Positions 34,433 through 43,703 of a stretch of 64,000 bases of DNA are shown here, in pieces. Position 1 is the stretch's first letter. The number at the start of each line of letters is the position of its first letter. The position numbers were made by a program, and so were the translations under genes. This DNA comes from Geobacteraceae bacterium (GTDB lineage: Bacteria > Desulfobacterota > Desulfuromonadia > Geobacterales > Geobacteraceae). Location of the stretch: NCBI GenBank assembly GCA_009773645.1, contig WSYB01000005.1:1-64000 (forward strand), read 5' to 3'. Below the pieces are notes generated by a model. The model did no database searches. It was not told the DNA's origin and saw nothing but the letters and a program-made list of their open reading frames with translations.

Positions 34433-37243
34433 CTATAGCTTCACCGTCTTGTATAAAAAATTCTTGAACTTGAAGAACCGCTTGCGTTCCTCTTCGTCTC
34501 CATTGATGTCGCCGGCAACCGCTTTGAGATAACGCGCGATCTCCGGCATGCTTTTCCCCGCAGCGCTCCTGCTCCTTTCTATCACCAGCCTGACCACGTC
34601 TCTGGAGATGAGGTTCTGCGAATACGGTTCATAAACCGCTTCCCAGAAATCCTTATCAGTTCCTACGCTCTCCAGTATTTCTTCCGCTACCTTTTCGTTC
34701 AGCGCCTGGGAGGCCTGGGGTGGAGGCTCCCGCATGCCGTCCCTGACGGCCCGGCGGATGTCATCGCCGGAGATCGTCTTTCCTTTCCTGAAAAAGAGCG
34801 CCCGTAAGAGAATGCTTCTCAGTTCCCGGATGTTTCCCTTGTAACTGTGATTGACGAGGGCCTGTTTGGCCTCTTCGGACAGCACGGGGGGGGCTTCTCC
34901 TAGGTCTTCCTTCCCCCAGTAAGTCCGGTAGAGCTTTCCCATAAAGTGGGTGGCCAGGTCCGGTATATCCTCGCGCCGTTCGTTAAGCGAAGGTACCTTT
35001 ACCGACAGCTCGGAAAGCCTGTGGTAGAGATCTTCCCTGAAGTTTCCCTTGCCGATCTCTTCCATCAGATTTCTGTTGGTCGCCGCCACCAGCAGGACCC
35101 GGCTGTAACGCTCCTGATTGTCGCCCAGTCTGAAAAACCCGCCGTTGTCCAGAAAACGCAGGAGCTGCACCTGGGTCTTCGGGTCGGCGTCTCCGATTTC
35201 GTCGAGGAAAACGACCCCGCCGTGGGCTTCTTCCAGAATCCCCTTCCGGTCGCTGTAGGCGCCGGTGAAGGCCCCTTTTTTGTGGCCGAACAGCTCGGAG
35301 TAGGTCAGCTCACCACTGTAAGCGGCAATGTTAGTCTTTTTCACCGACAGCTCCCCGGTGGAATTGACCTCCTTGCGGTACATCTCGTTCAGCTTGTTGT
35401 AGAGATTGTTGAAAAAAAACTCCTTCCCGGCGCCGGTTGGTCCCAGGACCAGGATAGAGGGGAGGCCGATGGTGGCCTCTTGCAGCACGTTTTTGCTCCA
35501 CAGGGTGATCCGGTTGAACAGGGGGACCGATACGGTATTGATAAAATCGACGATCTCCTGGGCCTTGCGGCTGTTGCCGATGATATTCCCCAGCCGGTAT
35601 GAGGATATCTGGGGGTCCTTGTAGGCCACGTCGCTTTGCAGGCGGGTGACTTCGCTTTGCAGTCTTTCGATCCGCTGGATGTCGGAGATGTGGCGGCTGG
35701 TCAGGCGGTCGATGATCTGCAGGATACGTTTGTGCTCTTCGGTGAAGTAGGCGGGCGACAGGGAATTGAGGCAGATGACGGCGATCACTTCGTCGTCGCT
35801 GATGATAGGCACCGCCATCTCGCTTTTTATCAAATCGCTCATGGAACGGTGGAACCCCTCCCCCTGCTGTTCCTCCTCCACATGGGCGATTATTTTCGGT
35901 TGTTGTGCCCAGGCAACATACCCGGTCAGGCTCCGTTCCTGGGGAAGGAGTTCATGCCCGCCGATCCTGAAGGGGGGGATATACTTCTTGAGCCATTCCT
36001 TGTTTTTGGCGCCGACGATGGTGCCCCGCTCATCTTCCACGACCAGCCATTTTTCTCCTTCCCGCTCTTCCACGATGGCGATACTCCCCGTGTCCGCGCC
36101 GATCAGCTCGGTGGCCTTCGACAGCACCTTGGTCAGGAAGGGGTGCAGTTCCTCATTACGCTCCTGCAAAAGATCGGTGATCTCTGCCAGCACCCTGATC
36201 TCCAGGTGCTCCCCACCTATTTCCCGGATGACGCTTTCCACCATCTCGGCATGGTTTTGCATGAGCCCCATTTCAAATTCGGAAAAGCGGTAGACGTCCC
36301 GGGTGAAGTAATTCACCAGGCAGATCACCTTGCGGGTGTCGGGTTCATACCTGGGGACCACGTAAAGGGAGCGAAGCGACATCTTTTCCGTGAGGGCGCG
36401 CTTTTGCAAGGTGTGCTGGGTCAGGTCGGGGATAAACATGGGCCGGAGCAGCCGGTCGTCGGAGATCACTGCATCGTCGCGCACATAACGCGAAATGAGG
36501 GATTTCCCTTTTTCCAGGTCGATGGCTCCCTGCGCGTCATACAGAGCCTTCAACTCAGTGTCTTCCGAGTGGCTGGCCAGTATCTCCAGCGCGCCCTCTC
36601 CCTTGCCTCCCACGCTCGGGACCAGCACCGACGCCAGCGACAGGCGATCTATCAGCCGCACCGCAGATTTGACCATGAAGCCGGCCGACTCCCGTTTTTT
36701 ATACTCCTCCACGCTGCGCGCGAGCAAAAGCTGCTGGTGGTATTTCCTGGCATGATCGAGCCGGTCGGCGATGCCCGCGACAAAATCGCCGAGGAGGGCT
36801 TTTTCACGGGCGCTGAGAACCTCGCCGGGGCGGTCCTGGTCGATACAGACGACCCCGATGGATTTACCCTGGCTGGTTATGGGGATGAGGTGGGATGCCG
36901 CTATGTTGAAGCGGTCGGCAAAACCTTTATCCAGCGCCAGACCGTGCCCCACGGTGTCACGGAATTCCGCCGGGTACTGGGAGACGAAGACGCTGGAGAC
37001 CATAGCGGCATTGGAAATGATGGGAAAGGTCTCTTCCTTGATCTCGGCGGCAAAGGGCCCGGAAGTATAGGCGCAGGATAAAGCGCCTTTTGTCAGGTCC
37101 TCCAGGTAAATCCTGGCCCGTTCTCTTCCGGTTACCAGGCGGATACCTTCGGCCGTGGCATGCAGCATCTCCTCCATGTTTTCTTTGCCGAACCCGGCAA
37201 TTTTATCGCGGAGATGCGCCAGTTGGGATTTTATCGATTCCAT
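34433..37243 (-). CDS. GAF-domain sigma-54-dependent activator
   Basis: A 936-residue regulator, started at the ATG with AGAGGA five bases upstream (ATG 37270 is an alternative). Residues about 20-180 and 355-530 read as GAF sensor domains, with a further GAF-like region between them. The AAA+ domain follows (about 600-830): Walker A GPTGAGKE, the sigma-54 contact loop GAFTGA, Walker B VVFLDEIGD and a sensor-like R/N segment (AATNRNLMEEI). The C-terminus (about 130 residues) does not look like the usual Fis-type helix-turn-helix, so DNA binding may be absent or unusual. Expected to activate sigma-54 promoters in response to a small ligand or redox signal. Confidence 0.9.
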   Translation of the reverse strand: MESIKSQLAHLRDKIAGFGKENMEEMLHATAEGIRLVTGRERARIYLEDLTKGALSCAYTSGPFAAEIKEETFPIISNAAMVSSVFVSQYPAEFRDTVGHGLALDKGFADRFNIAASHLIPITSQGKSIGVVCIDQDRPGEVLSAREKALLGDFVAGIADRLDHARKYHQQLLLARSVEEYKKRESAGFMVKSAVRLIDRLSLASVLVPSVGGKGEGALEILASHSEDTELKALYDAQGAIDLEKGKSLISRYVRDDAVISDDRLLRPMFIPDLTQHTLQKRALTEKMSLRSLYVVPRYEPDTRKVICLVNYFTRDVYRFSEFEMGLMQNHAEMVESVIREIGGEHLEIRVLAEITDLLQERNEELHPFLTKVLSKATELIGADTGSIAIVEEREGEKWLVVEDERGTIVGAKNKEWLKKYIPPFRIGGHELLPQERSLTGYVAWAQQPKIIAHVEEEQQGEGFHRSMSDLIKSEMAVPIISDDEVIAVICLNSLSPAYFTEEHKRILQIIDRLTSRHISDIQRIERLQSEVTRLQSDVAYKDPQISSYRLGNIIGNSRKAQEIVDFINTVSVPLFNRITLWSKNVLQEATIGLPSILVLGPTGAGKEFFFNNLYNKLNEMYRKEVNSTGELSVKKTNIAAYSGELTYSELFGHKKGAFTGAYSDRKGILEEAHGGVVFLDEIGDADPKTQVQLLRFLDNGGFFRLGDNQERYSRVLLVAATNRNLMEEIGKGNFREDLYHRLSELSVKVPSLNERREDIPDLATHFMGKLYRTYWGKEDLGEAPPVLSEEAKQALVNHSYKGNIRELRSILLRALFFRKGKTISGDDIRRAVRDGMREPPPQASQALNEKVAEEILESVGTDKDFWEAVYEPYSQNLISRDVVRLVIERSRSAAGKSMPEIARYLKAVAGDINGDEEERKRFFKFKNFLYKTVKL

Positions 37244-37319
37244 GCAATCCTCTGAGTAATTTTTGTACACGCACAGATTACTTTAGAGGAAATTGAGGTG
37301 GGATGTCAAGGGGGATAAG

Positions 37320-37393
37320 GCCGGGAAGCGGGAACCGGGACTCGGGAACCGCAAAAGCCTTTACTCTTCCTGGTTCACGCTTCCCGAATCCCG
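37320..37393. repeat. Heptamer-type inverted repeat
   Basis: Units cgggaag, cgggaac and cgggact on the left face ttcacgcttcccgaatccc on the right, so the transcript could fold. It lies between two minus-strand genes, in the leader of the sigma-54 activator. Confidence 0.7.
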
Positions 37394-37394
37394 G

Positions 37395-39239
37395 TCAGTT
37401 AAGTCCTTTCCGTATCTGGTACAGCTCTTCCATATCAAGGCCGTTCAGGTCGTAATACTCGCGTTCCAGTTCTTCCACCAGGAAGCGGTCCAGTCCCGAA
37501 TTTTCCAGGAAATCCTCGCGCAGCGATATATCTTTTGCGTCGATTATGTGCGGCAGGAGGCTATGGATGTAAACCGCTTCCTTTTTGATGTTAAGCACGG
37601 TTTCATGGAAGAGACCGTCCGGTATCTCCCCCCTGATGAGCTTCTTGTTGCGGAGTTCCTCGGTAACCTCGCGCTTGAGGGCTTCCTGATCGGCCTTTGA
37701 GGAGTATCTGGAATAGAAGTTTCTGATCCGCTCCCGCACATTTTCCAATATGGTGAGGAACATCCGCTCTTCCTGGTCTATCACAAGGAGTTTGTCCAGC
37801 AGGGCCGCAATGGTGAGGCGTTTTTCCTCGATGAGCCTGAGACCGCCGATCAGCGTGGTGACCTTTTTCCTGCCGTATTTCCCCAGGTATTTGTTTTCAC
37901 ATATCCCGGTGATGAAAAGTTCCTCAAAAAGGCCGTGTTTCAGGAGGTCAAACTCGTTCTTGTTACCCAGAAGGCTCCTCAGCATCTCCTCGGAGATCCT
38001 GACATTTTCCATGAAGGCCAGCTGGTTGATAACGGAAGAAGTGGTGTCATAGCGGTCAAAGTAGGTGATAATGTACGAAAAGCCTTCCAGGATGGAAATT
38101 TCGGCGCCGTCACGGATCTTTTCATCGCAGTCGCGGCTTGCGTCCAGCAATATTTCTTCGAAGGTGTGGTCCCGGTTTTCCGCAGCCTGCTTCTTGGCGA
38201 AGAGAAGCTTGATCATGTCCTCACGGTCAATGGCGCTCTCTATCTGCCGCTCGGTCAGGAACAGCCCTTCGAGAATCTGCCTGGTTTCTGAAATATAGTC
38301 ATTTTCCTCCAGGTCCACCAGCTTCTTGTCTTTTTTCAGCATTTCGTCCAGGGTGTAAAAGAGGGCGCCCGGTATCTTGTTGCGCACCGACAAGGTTTTA
38401 AGCCTTGTCAGACGGGCGTTTTCAAGTTTGTTGATTTCACCCTTGCGGTTGCAGGCGATCAGGATGTTCCGGTATTCGTCAACGATCCTTTTGTTGGCGG
38501 GATGTTTGTACATGACATCGATACGGATGCGTTCCTGCTGGTAACGGTCGATGCAGTATCTTTCGGCAACGGAGGTCAGTGCGGCAAAATCCTCATCCGC
38601 TATCTTTTTGCTTCTGAAATAGAGTGACTTGAAAAGTTCGCCGTACTCCTTGTGCTTCAGGTTGACGAGCTTGAACAGAAAGAACTGGGTGTTCGTGTCA
38701 TCCAGCAGGGCAAGGACTTCGTCTATAATGTCGTTGTCATTTCCTTCATATACGGCGGAGGATCGCTTGATTGACTTACCCAGGAGCTTCAATATCTGCT
38801 CCTGCTGTTTTTTCAATGAACCGCCGATCTTATCGGAATGGACAAAAAAGAAATAATTGCATATGGCGTTGCCGTCGAAGAATATCTTCTCAAAACTCTG
38901 GGTGCCTGAGGTCTGGTCGGTGAATTTAAGGGTCCCGGCTTCGTGGTCGTAGCGGGCGCCGAACAGGACCAGGCGGTTTATGACATCTCCCTTGGCCAGG
39001 TCGGCGATCGGCTGATCGACACCGAACATGTATTCGCAGAAGGAGCCGCCGTTACCCTGGTGGCTGATTCCCTCCCGTCCGATCACGAATTCATTGCCGG
39101 GAGAGAAGATGCGGAGCTCGCCGTCATCCGCCTGGTCGATGGTGAATAAATAACGCTTATGCACGTCACAGCCGGCTGCAATGGCGTAATATTCGACATG
39201 ATCACCGGTTTGACCGTGCAGTCTAATGTCTCTGTTCAT
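37395..39239 (-). CDS. Large cytoplasmic protein of unknown function
   Basis: 614 residues, no signal peptide or membrane segment. The N-terminal 130 residues appear beta-rich (DVHKRYLFTIDQ, LVLFGARYDHE). The rest is strongly helical and charged, with long amphipathic stretches (for example around 150-330 and 470-600). I do not recognise the family. It sits upstream of, and in the same direction as, the sigma-54 activator, separated by a heptamer repeat, so it could be a co-expressed signalling or scaffold protein. The ribosome site (GGACGGA) is moderate. Confidence 0.8.
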   Translation of the reverse strand: MNRDIRLHGQTGDHVEYYAIAAGCDVHKRYLFTIDQADDGELRIFSPGNEFVIGREGISHQGNGGSFCEYMFGVDQPIADLAKGDVINRLVLFGARYDHEAGTLKFTDQTSGTQSFEKIFFDGNAICNYFFFVHSDKIGGSLKKQQEQILKLLGKSIKRSSAVYEGNDNDIIDEVLALLDDTNTQFFLFKLVNLKHKEYGELFKSLYFRSKKIADEDFAALTSVAERYCIDRYQQERIRIDVMYKHPANKRIVDEYRNILIACNRKGEINKLENARLTRLKTLSVRNKIPGALFYTLDEMLKKDKKLVDLEENDYISETRQILEGLFLTERQIESAIDREDMIKLLFAKKQAAENRDHTFEEILLDASRDCDEKIRDGAEISILEGFSYIITYFDRYDTTSSVINQLAFMENVRISEEMLRSLLGNKNEFDLLKHGLFEELFITGICENKYLGKYGRKKVTTLIGGLRLIEEKRLTIAALLDKLLVIDQEERMFLTILENVRERIRNFYSRYSSKADQEALKREVTEELRNKKLIRGEIPDGLFHETVLNIKKEAVYIHSLLPHIIDAKDISLREDFLENSGLDRFLVEELEREYYDLNGLDMEELYQIRKGLN

Positions 39240-39316
39240 CGGTTCCGTCCGAAAATTAAAGGTAGAGGCAACCCTGTTGTAGCGCTACAGCGCACAGGTG
39301 TGTGTTTGCCCTGATT

Positions 39317-39338
39317 GGGCGGCCACACGGGGCCGCCC
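39317..39338. terminator. GC-rich hairpin after the metallo-hydrolase gene
   Basis: The stem gggcggcc/ggccgccc with a 6-base loop directly abuts the stop of the minus-strand gene. There is no T tract, so it may stabilise the RNA end rather than terminate. Confidence 0.5.
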
Positions 39339-40097
39339 CTACAACAACTCCAGGGTCATGCCGTCGAAGGCGAATTCAACGCCGGCCGGCAGTTTTTCTC
39401 CGTCACCATACGGAACTTCATGGGTCAGGTGGGTAAAGATTGCCCGCTTGGGCTTTAGCTGCTCCACTACGTGCAGCGCCCCTTCGATATTGAAGTGATT
39501 GGGGTGAGGTGTATAGCGAAGAGCGTCTATGATGAGAACGTCCAGACCGGTCAGTTTTGCCATCGAGGGGTCAGGGATGAGGCTGCAATCGGTCAGGTAT
39601 GCCGTATCGTTGAAGCGGTAGCCGGTGGCCGTCATGGTGCCGTGCATGAGCGGGATGGGAACGATGTCGCAGCCGAACAGACTGAACGGACCGGTCACCG
39701 AGTGCGGTTCGAGGAGAGGGGCGTAGCCGGCCGTCTCCAAACCTTTGAAAATGTAGGAAAAGTTTCCGGCGATGGTGTCTATGGTCTCTGTTGTGCCGTA
39801 GCAGGGGATAACCCGCTTATGGATGAAGTGGAATCCGCGCAGGTCGTCGATACCGTGGATATGATCGGCATGGGAATGGGTGAACAGGACGGCGTCGATG
39901 TGCGGTATTTTTTCGCGGATCGCCTGTTTTCGGAAATCGGTGGACGTGTCCACGAGGATATATCTGCCGGCCGTCTCCACCAGAATGGAGGCGCGGGTCC
40001 TCTTGTCGCGCGGGTCTTGAGAAGTGCAGACCGGGCAGCGGCAACCGACCATCGGCACCCCGGTGGACGTGCCGCTGCCGAGGATGAATATTTTCAT
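39339..40097 (-). CDS. PhnP-like metallo-beta-lactamase-fold phosphodiesterase
   Basis: A 252-residue soluble hydrolase. The N-terminus LGSGTSTGVPMVGCRCPVC is typical of PhnP-like proteins, in which extra cysteines can bind a structural zinc. The metal-binding signature is HSHADH (about residues 74-79), with later His and Asp ligands in LMHGT, YLTDCS and HPNHFN. Family members cleave cyclic phosphodiesters, such as 5-phosphoribosyl 1,2-cyclic phosphate in phosphonate use. No phn genes are near, so the substrate may differ. Normal length for the family. Confidence 0.88.
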   Translation of the reverse strand: MKIFILGSGTSTGVPMVGCRCPVCTSQDPRDKRTRASILVETAGRYILVDTSTDFRKQAIREKIPHIDAVLFTHSHADHIHGIDDLRGFHFIHKRVIPCYGTTETIDTIAGNFSYIFKGLETAGYAPLLEPHSVTGPFSLFGCDIVPIPLMHGTMTATGYRFNDTAYLTDCSLIPDPSMAKLTGLDVLIIDALRYTPHPNHFNIEGALHVVEQLKPKRAIFTHLTHEVPYGDGEKLPAGVEFAFDGMTLELL

Positions 40098-40229
40098 GGC
40101 GGTTCCCCTGGAAAGTCAGAAGAAAATAGCATGATTACACCATCCAGGCAAGGGGTTTGTCCTTGCACGGGCGCGGGATTGCGGCTATTATTCGGGAAGC
40201 GGGAACCGGAGAAGCGGAGGAGCATTTTC

Positions 40230-41258
40230 ATGAAGATTGCACTGATTACCCCTCATTATTACCCTGCTGTTCGCGGCAACGCGGTAACGGTGCGGCGCAT
40301 TGGGAAATACCTGGTTCTCCGTGGGTGTGAGGTAAGGACCTATTCACTCGACACCGTGAGCGTCCAGGAGATATTCTCCGGCATAAGAGGATATGGGCCG
40401 GACCTGATCCACGCCTTCCACGGTTACACGGGGGGAAGGATTGCCCGCCTGGCGGCGCAGGGAACCGGCATTCCCTATATCATTACTCTGACCGGTACCG
40501 ATGTTTATGAGGCCCTTGATGACAGCCGAAAAATGGATGTCCATGCTGCGCTCAGGGATGCCGTCGCCCTGGTGGCATTTCACAAGAGCGTGAAGAAGAG
40601 GCTCGCGGAACATTTTCCCACCATGGCGGCCAAGACCACGATCATTCCCCAGGGGGTGGAGCTGCCGGGAGAGGATTGCTCGGGGCTCGGGGGATTTCCC
40701 TTTCCTGCCGGGAAGTTCACGTTTCTCCTGCCCGCAGGGTTGCGGCCGATTAAGAACGTCCTGTTCCCATTGGCTCCTTTGGCCGAGCTATACGCAAGAG
40801 AGCCGAGTCTCCGATTCATCCTTGCCGGACCGTTGCTTGACGCCCGTTATGCCGCAGAGGTGATGGAACGGTTGGAGCGCTATCCGTTTGCCCACTATCT
40901 TGGGGGGATAGGGCACGATGCCATCGGCTGCCTCTTCAGGAAGGCCGACGCGGTGCTCAACACCTCGCTCTTCGAGGGGGGGATGGCCAACAGCGTGTTG
41001 GAGGCGCTGGCCTTTGGAAAGCCGGTCCTGGCGAACGACATCGAAGGGAACCGCTCCCTTGTCAAGGATGGTGTTACGGGGCTGTTGTACCGGAGCGAGG
41101 ACGATTTCCGGGAAAAGGCGTGGCGGCTGCTGGCTGACGGAAAGCTCAGGGAAAAGCTCGGCGAGCGCGGTCGGCGGTTCGTCCTGAAGAATTTCCCGCC
41201 TGAGCGGGAGGCGGAGGCGTATGTGAGGCTGTATGAGGCGGTGAGGAGTGAGGAGTGA
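40230..41258 (+). CDS. GT4-type glycosyltransferase
   Basis: A 342-residue GT-B-fold enzyme. The start at 40230 has GGAGGAG eight bases upstream; the frame is open for 750 bases further, but that part is antisense to the metallo-hydrolase and is not coding. Visible features are the N-terminal ITPHYYPAVRGNAVTVRRI, an acceptor-side PDLIHAFHGYTGG, and the C-terminal nucleotide-sugar motif (LNTSLFEGGMANSVLEALAFGKPVL, with E of the E-x7-E pattern). The last residues (RSEE) are read from the start of a gaggagt tandem repeat. Acceptor unknown; a role in envelope polysaccharide is likely by family. Confidence 0.9.
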   Translation: MKIALITPHYYPAVRGNAVTVRRIGKYLVLRGCEVRTYSLDTVSVQEIFSGIRGYGPDLIHAFHGYTGGRIARLAAQGTGIPYIITLTGTDVYEALDDSRKMDVHAALRDAVALVAFHKSVKKRLAEHFPTMAAKTTIIPQGVELPGEDCSGLGGFPFPAGKFTFLLPAGLRPIKNVLFPLAPLAELYAREPSLRFILAGPLLDARYAAEVMERLERYPFAHYLGGIGHDAIGCLFRKADAVLNTSLFEGGMANSVLEALAFGKPVLANDIEGNRSLVKDGVTGLLYRSEDDFREKAWRLLADGKLREKLGERGRRFVLKNFPPEREAEAYVRLYEAVRSEE

Positions 41259-41316
41259 GGAGTGAGGAGTGAGGAGTCTGTGCCCCGTTCCCCGGTCCCT
41301 AGTCCCCGGTCCCGAT
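41242..41316. repeat. Heptamer tandem repeat overlapping a gene end
   Basis: Five gaggagt units start inside the last codons of the glycosyltransferase and continue past the stop, followed by ccccggtccc-type units up to the convergent metX stop. The array thus provides the stop codon of one gene and abuts the next. Confidence 0.8.
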
Positions 41317-42408
41317 TTTCTCCAGAAATGCCCGCACCATCGGCGCAAACGTCTCATGTTCCAGGAGGAAGGCGTCGTGACCGTAGGAGGACTCGATCAG
41401 GTGGTACTCCACCGGCTTTCCCAGCGCTTCCAGCGCCTGCACCATCTCCTCGGTCTGGTAGGGGGGATAGAGCCAGTCGGAGGTGAAGGCGAAGAACTGG
41501 ATAGGGGCCGTAACCGGCTCGAATGCCTCCTGCAATGATTCACACCCCCACGCCACATCGTAGAGGTCCAACGCCTTGGCCAGATAGAGGAAGGAGTTGG
41601 TGTCGAAGCGGTCCACGAAGTTGTAACCGTTGTAGAAGAGGTAGCGTTCCACCTCGAACTGGCCGAAGAAGTCGAACAGACCGTCCTTGGCGGAAAAGCG
41701 GCGGCCAAACTTGGCGGTCATGGAGTCGTCGGAGAGGAAGGTGATGTGGCCGATGCCGCGGGCCAGCGCCAGGCCGTCCTTGGGGTTTTTCCGGTATTCC
41801 CCCTTTTTCCAGGAGGGGTCGTTGAAGATGGCCCAGCGCGCCACCGCGTTCAGACTTATTGCCTGGGCCGAAGGCCTTGGCGATGTGGCGAGCACCACGG
41901 CCGAGGCGACCCTGTCCGGGAACTGGGTCGCCCATTCCAGCGCCTGCATCCCTCCCATGCTCCCCCCCAGGACGGTCAGCAGTTTATCGATTCCCAGGTG
42001 GTCCATAAGGAGTTTTTGCGCCCGAACCATGTCCCGCACCGTGATGACCGGAAACGACAGGTTGTACCTCTTGCCGGTCTTGGGGTTGATCGAGGCGGGA
42101 CCGGTGGAGCCGTAGCAGGAGCCGATCACGTTGGAGCAGATGACGAAGTGTCTGTCGGTATCCAGGAGCCGGCCGGGGCCGATGATGGCGTCCCACCATC
42201 CCGGCTTCTGTTCATCTTCGCTGTACTTCCCCGCCAGATGGGCGTTTCCGGTCCAGGCATGGGTTACCAGGATGGCGTTGGAACGCTTTTCATCCAGCTT
42301 GCCGTAAGTCTCATAGACAAGTGTAACGGGACCGAGAATACGGCCGCTCTCCAGGCGGAGATCGGTGTCGAAGGTGACGGATTTTTCTTCAACGATGCCA
42401 GCGTACAT
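41299..42408 (-). CDS. metX: Homoserine O-acetyltransferase
   Basis: 369 residues, normal for MetX. It acetylates homoserine with acetyl-CoA in methionine synthesis (some relatives are succinyltransferases). The alpha/beta-hydrolase catalytic triad is readable: S150 in the nucleophile elbow GGSMGGMQ, D311 in SDWLYPP and H344 in YGHDAFL. The N-terminal YETYGKL and the [12 protein letters not shown] loop are family hallmarks. Expression is very probably controlled by the SAM-I riboswitch and terminator just upstream (42445-42612), so the gene is off when SAM is plentiful. Confidence 0.96.
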   Translation of the reverse strand: MYAGIVEEKSVTFDTDLRLESGRILGPVTLVYETYGKLDEKRSNAILVTHAWTGNAHLAGKYSEDEQKPGWWDAIIGPGRLLDTDRHFVICSNVIGSCYGSTGPASINPKTGKRYNLSFPVITVRDMVRAQKLLMDHLGIDKLLTVLGGSMGGMQALEWATQFPDRVASAVVLATSPRPSAQAISLNAVARWAIFNDPSWKKGEYRKNPKDGLALARGIGHITFLSDDSMTAKFGRRFSAKDGLFDFFGQFEVERYLFYNGYNFVDRFDTNSFLYLAKALDLYDVAWGCESLQEAFEPVTAPIQFFAFTSDWLYPPYQTEEMVQALEALGKPVEYHLIESSYGHDAFLLEHETFAPMVRAFLEKIGTGD

Positions 42409-42444
42409 TGAAATACCAGGTTAAGGTTCAGGTTAAGAGAAAGG

Positions 42445-42478
42445 AAAAGCCCCTTCTCGTTTGATGAGAAGGGGCTTT
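42445..42478 (-). terminator. Expression-platform terminator of the SAM riboswitch
   Basis: The stem agccccttctc/gagaaggggct, with a T tract on the minus strand, lies between the aptamer and metX. The GATGAG piece in its 5' arm as transcribed is also near the 3' end of the aptamer, as expected of a switch. Confidence 0.85.
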
Positions 42479-42501
42479 CGACATGCTGCTATGGCTAAAG
42501 C

Positions 42502-42612
42502 ACCTTTCTCATCTATGCCTTACGGCAGGATTTAGCACCTGACGTTTGCCGAAGGCAAACCGGTTGCTGTGGTTTCGCAGGGCCTTTCCCTCCACCACTC
42601 TTGATAAGAAAG
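42502..42612 (-). promoter_or_regulatory. SAM-I (S-box) riboswitch upstream of metX
   Basis: Read on the minus strand, the segment has the conserved pieces in order: CTTATCAAGAG.GGTGGAGGGA, GGCCCTGCGAAACC, GCAACC, GGTGCTAAATCCTGC and GATGAGA. These form the four-way junction of the S-box aptamer, which binds S-adenosylmethionine. Followed by an intrinsic terminator and metX. Confidence 0.96.
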
Positions 42613-42691
42613 CTATCTATTCGGTTTTCATGAAGAATACGGGAGGAAGATAATTTTGTCAACGGAAATGTTGGCCGGGTGTTCGACGCAG

Positions 42692-42722
42692 AAAAGGCCG
42701 CTCCGTCCGAAGCGGCCTTTTC
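42692..42722 (-). terminator. Terminator after sucD
   Basis: The stem aaaaggccgct/agcggcctttt, with a T tail on the minus strand, lies 25 bases past the sucD stop. Confidence 0.85.
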
Positions 42723-42746
42723 TGCTGCCATCTGAAACCGAAGCGG

Positions 42747-43637
42747 TTACTTCTTTTTCTTTGGCGAATGGTTCATCGCCTCTACCATGGCATCCCCCAT
42801 CTTGGTGGGGCTCATGGCAACGGTGACGCCGCACTCCTGCAAGGTGCGGATCTTATCCTCCGCCTTCCCCTTGCCTCCGGTGATAATAGCGCCTGCATGC
42901 CCCATCCGTTTCCCCGGGGGGGCGGTCACGCCAGCGATGAATGCGCCGACCGGCTTCTTCATGTTATCACGGATCCAGAACGCAGCTTCTTCCTCGGCGC
43001 CGCCGCCGATTTCGCCGATCATGAAGACCCCTTCCGTCTCCGGATCTTCGTTGAACAGTTTGAGGACATCAATGAACTTCATGCCGATGATGGGGTCTCC
43101 ACCGATCCCCACACAGGTGGACTGGCCGAGTTCCATGTCGGTGAGCTGCTTGACCGCTTCGTAGGTCAGGGTGCCGCTCCTGGAGACCACGCCAATTTTC
43201 CCCTTCCTGTGGATGTGGCCGGGCATGATACCGACCTTGCACTCATCCGGGGTGATCACGCCGGGGCAGTTGGGCCCGACCAGGCGCATCTTCTTACCCT
43301 CAAGGACGCGCCGGGCCAATACCATGTCGCGAACAGGTATCCCCTCGGTAATGCAGACCGCCAGCGCAATTCCGGCGTCGGCCGCTTCGAGGATGGCGTC
43401 GGCTGCTGCGGGAGGGGGGACAAAGATCATGGAGACGTTGGCCTTCGTGTAGTGGACCGCTTCCTCCACCGAGTTAAAGACCGGAATCCCCTCAATGTGG
43501 ATGCCCCCCTTACCCGGCGTTACCCCTGCCACGACTTTGCTGCCGTAATCCCGGCACTGCTGGGTGTGGAACAGACCGCTTCTGCCGGTTATCCCCTGCA
43601 CAACTATTTTGGAATCTTTATTCAAAAGGATAGACAT
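42747..43637 (-). CDS. sucD: Succinyl-CoA ligase alpha subunit
   Basis: A 296-residue subunit that binds CoA and carries the phospho-His. The N-terminal Rossmann CoA site begins [15 protein letters not shown], the P-loop-like region reads [12 protein letters not shown] (here [12 protein letters not shown]), and the active His is in the block [17 protein letters not shown] near residue 250. It interconverts succinyl-CoA and succinate with nucleotide phosphorylation in the TCA cycle. A GGAG site lies eight bases upstream. It follows sucC by 66 bases in the same direction. Confidence 0.97.
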   Translation of the reverse strand: MSILLNKDSKIVVQGITGRSGLFHTQQCRDYGSKVVAGVTPGKGGIHIEGIPVFNSVEEAVHYTKANVSMIFVPPPAAADAILEAADAGIALAVCITEGIPVRDMVLARRVLEGKKMRLVGPNCPGVITPDECKVGIMPGHIHRKGKIGVVSRSGTLTYEAVKQLTDMELGQSTCVGIGGDPIIGMKFIDVLKLFNEDPETEGVFMIGEIGGGAEEEAAFWIRDNMKKPVGAFIAGVTAPPGKRMGHAGAIITGGKGKAEDKIRTLQECGVTVAMSPTKMGDAMVEAMNHSPKKKK

Positions 43638-43703
43638 TGTGCTTTCTCCATTTCTATTAAAAATATTTTGGGGCGCAATTCATTGCGCCCAGGGAGTGAT
43701 GAA

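Noticed and set aside
39471-40229. In-frame upstream extension of the GT4 glycosyltransferase
   Set aside because: The extension is antisense to the metallo-hydrolase and unlike the family N-terminus; a GGAGGAG site marks 40230 as the start.
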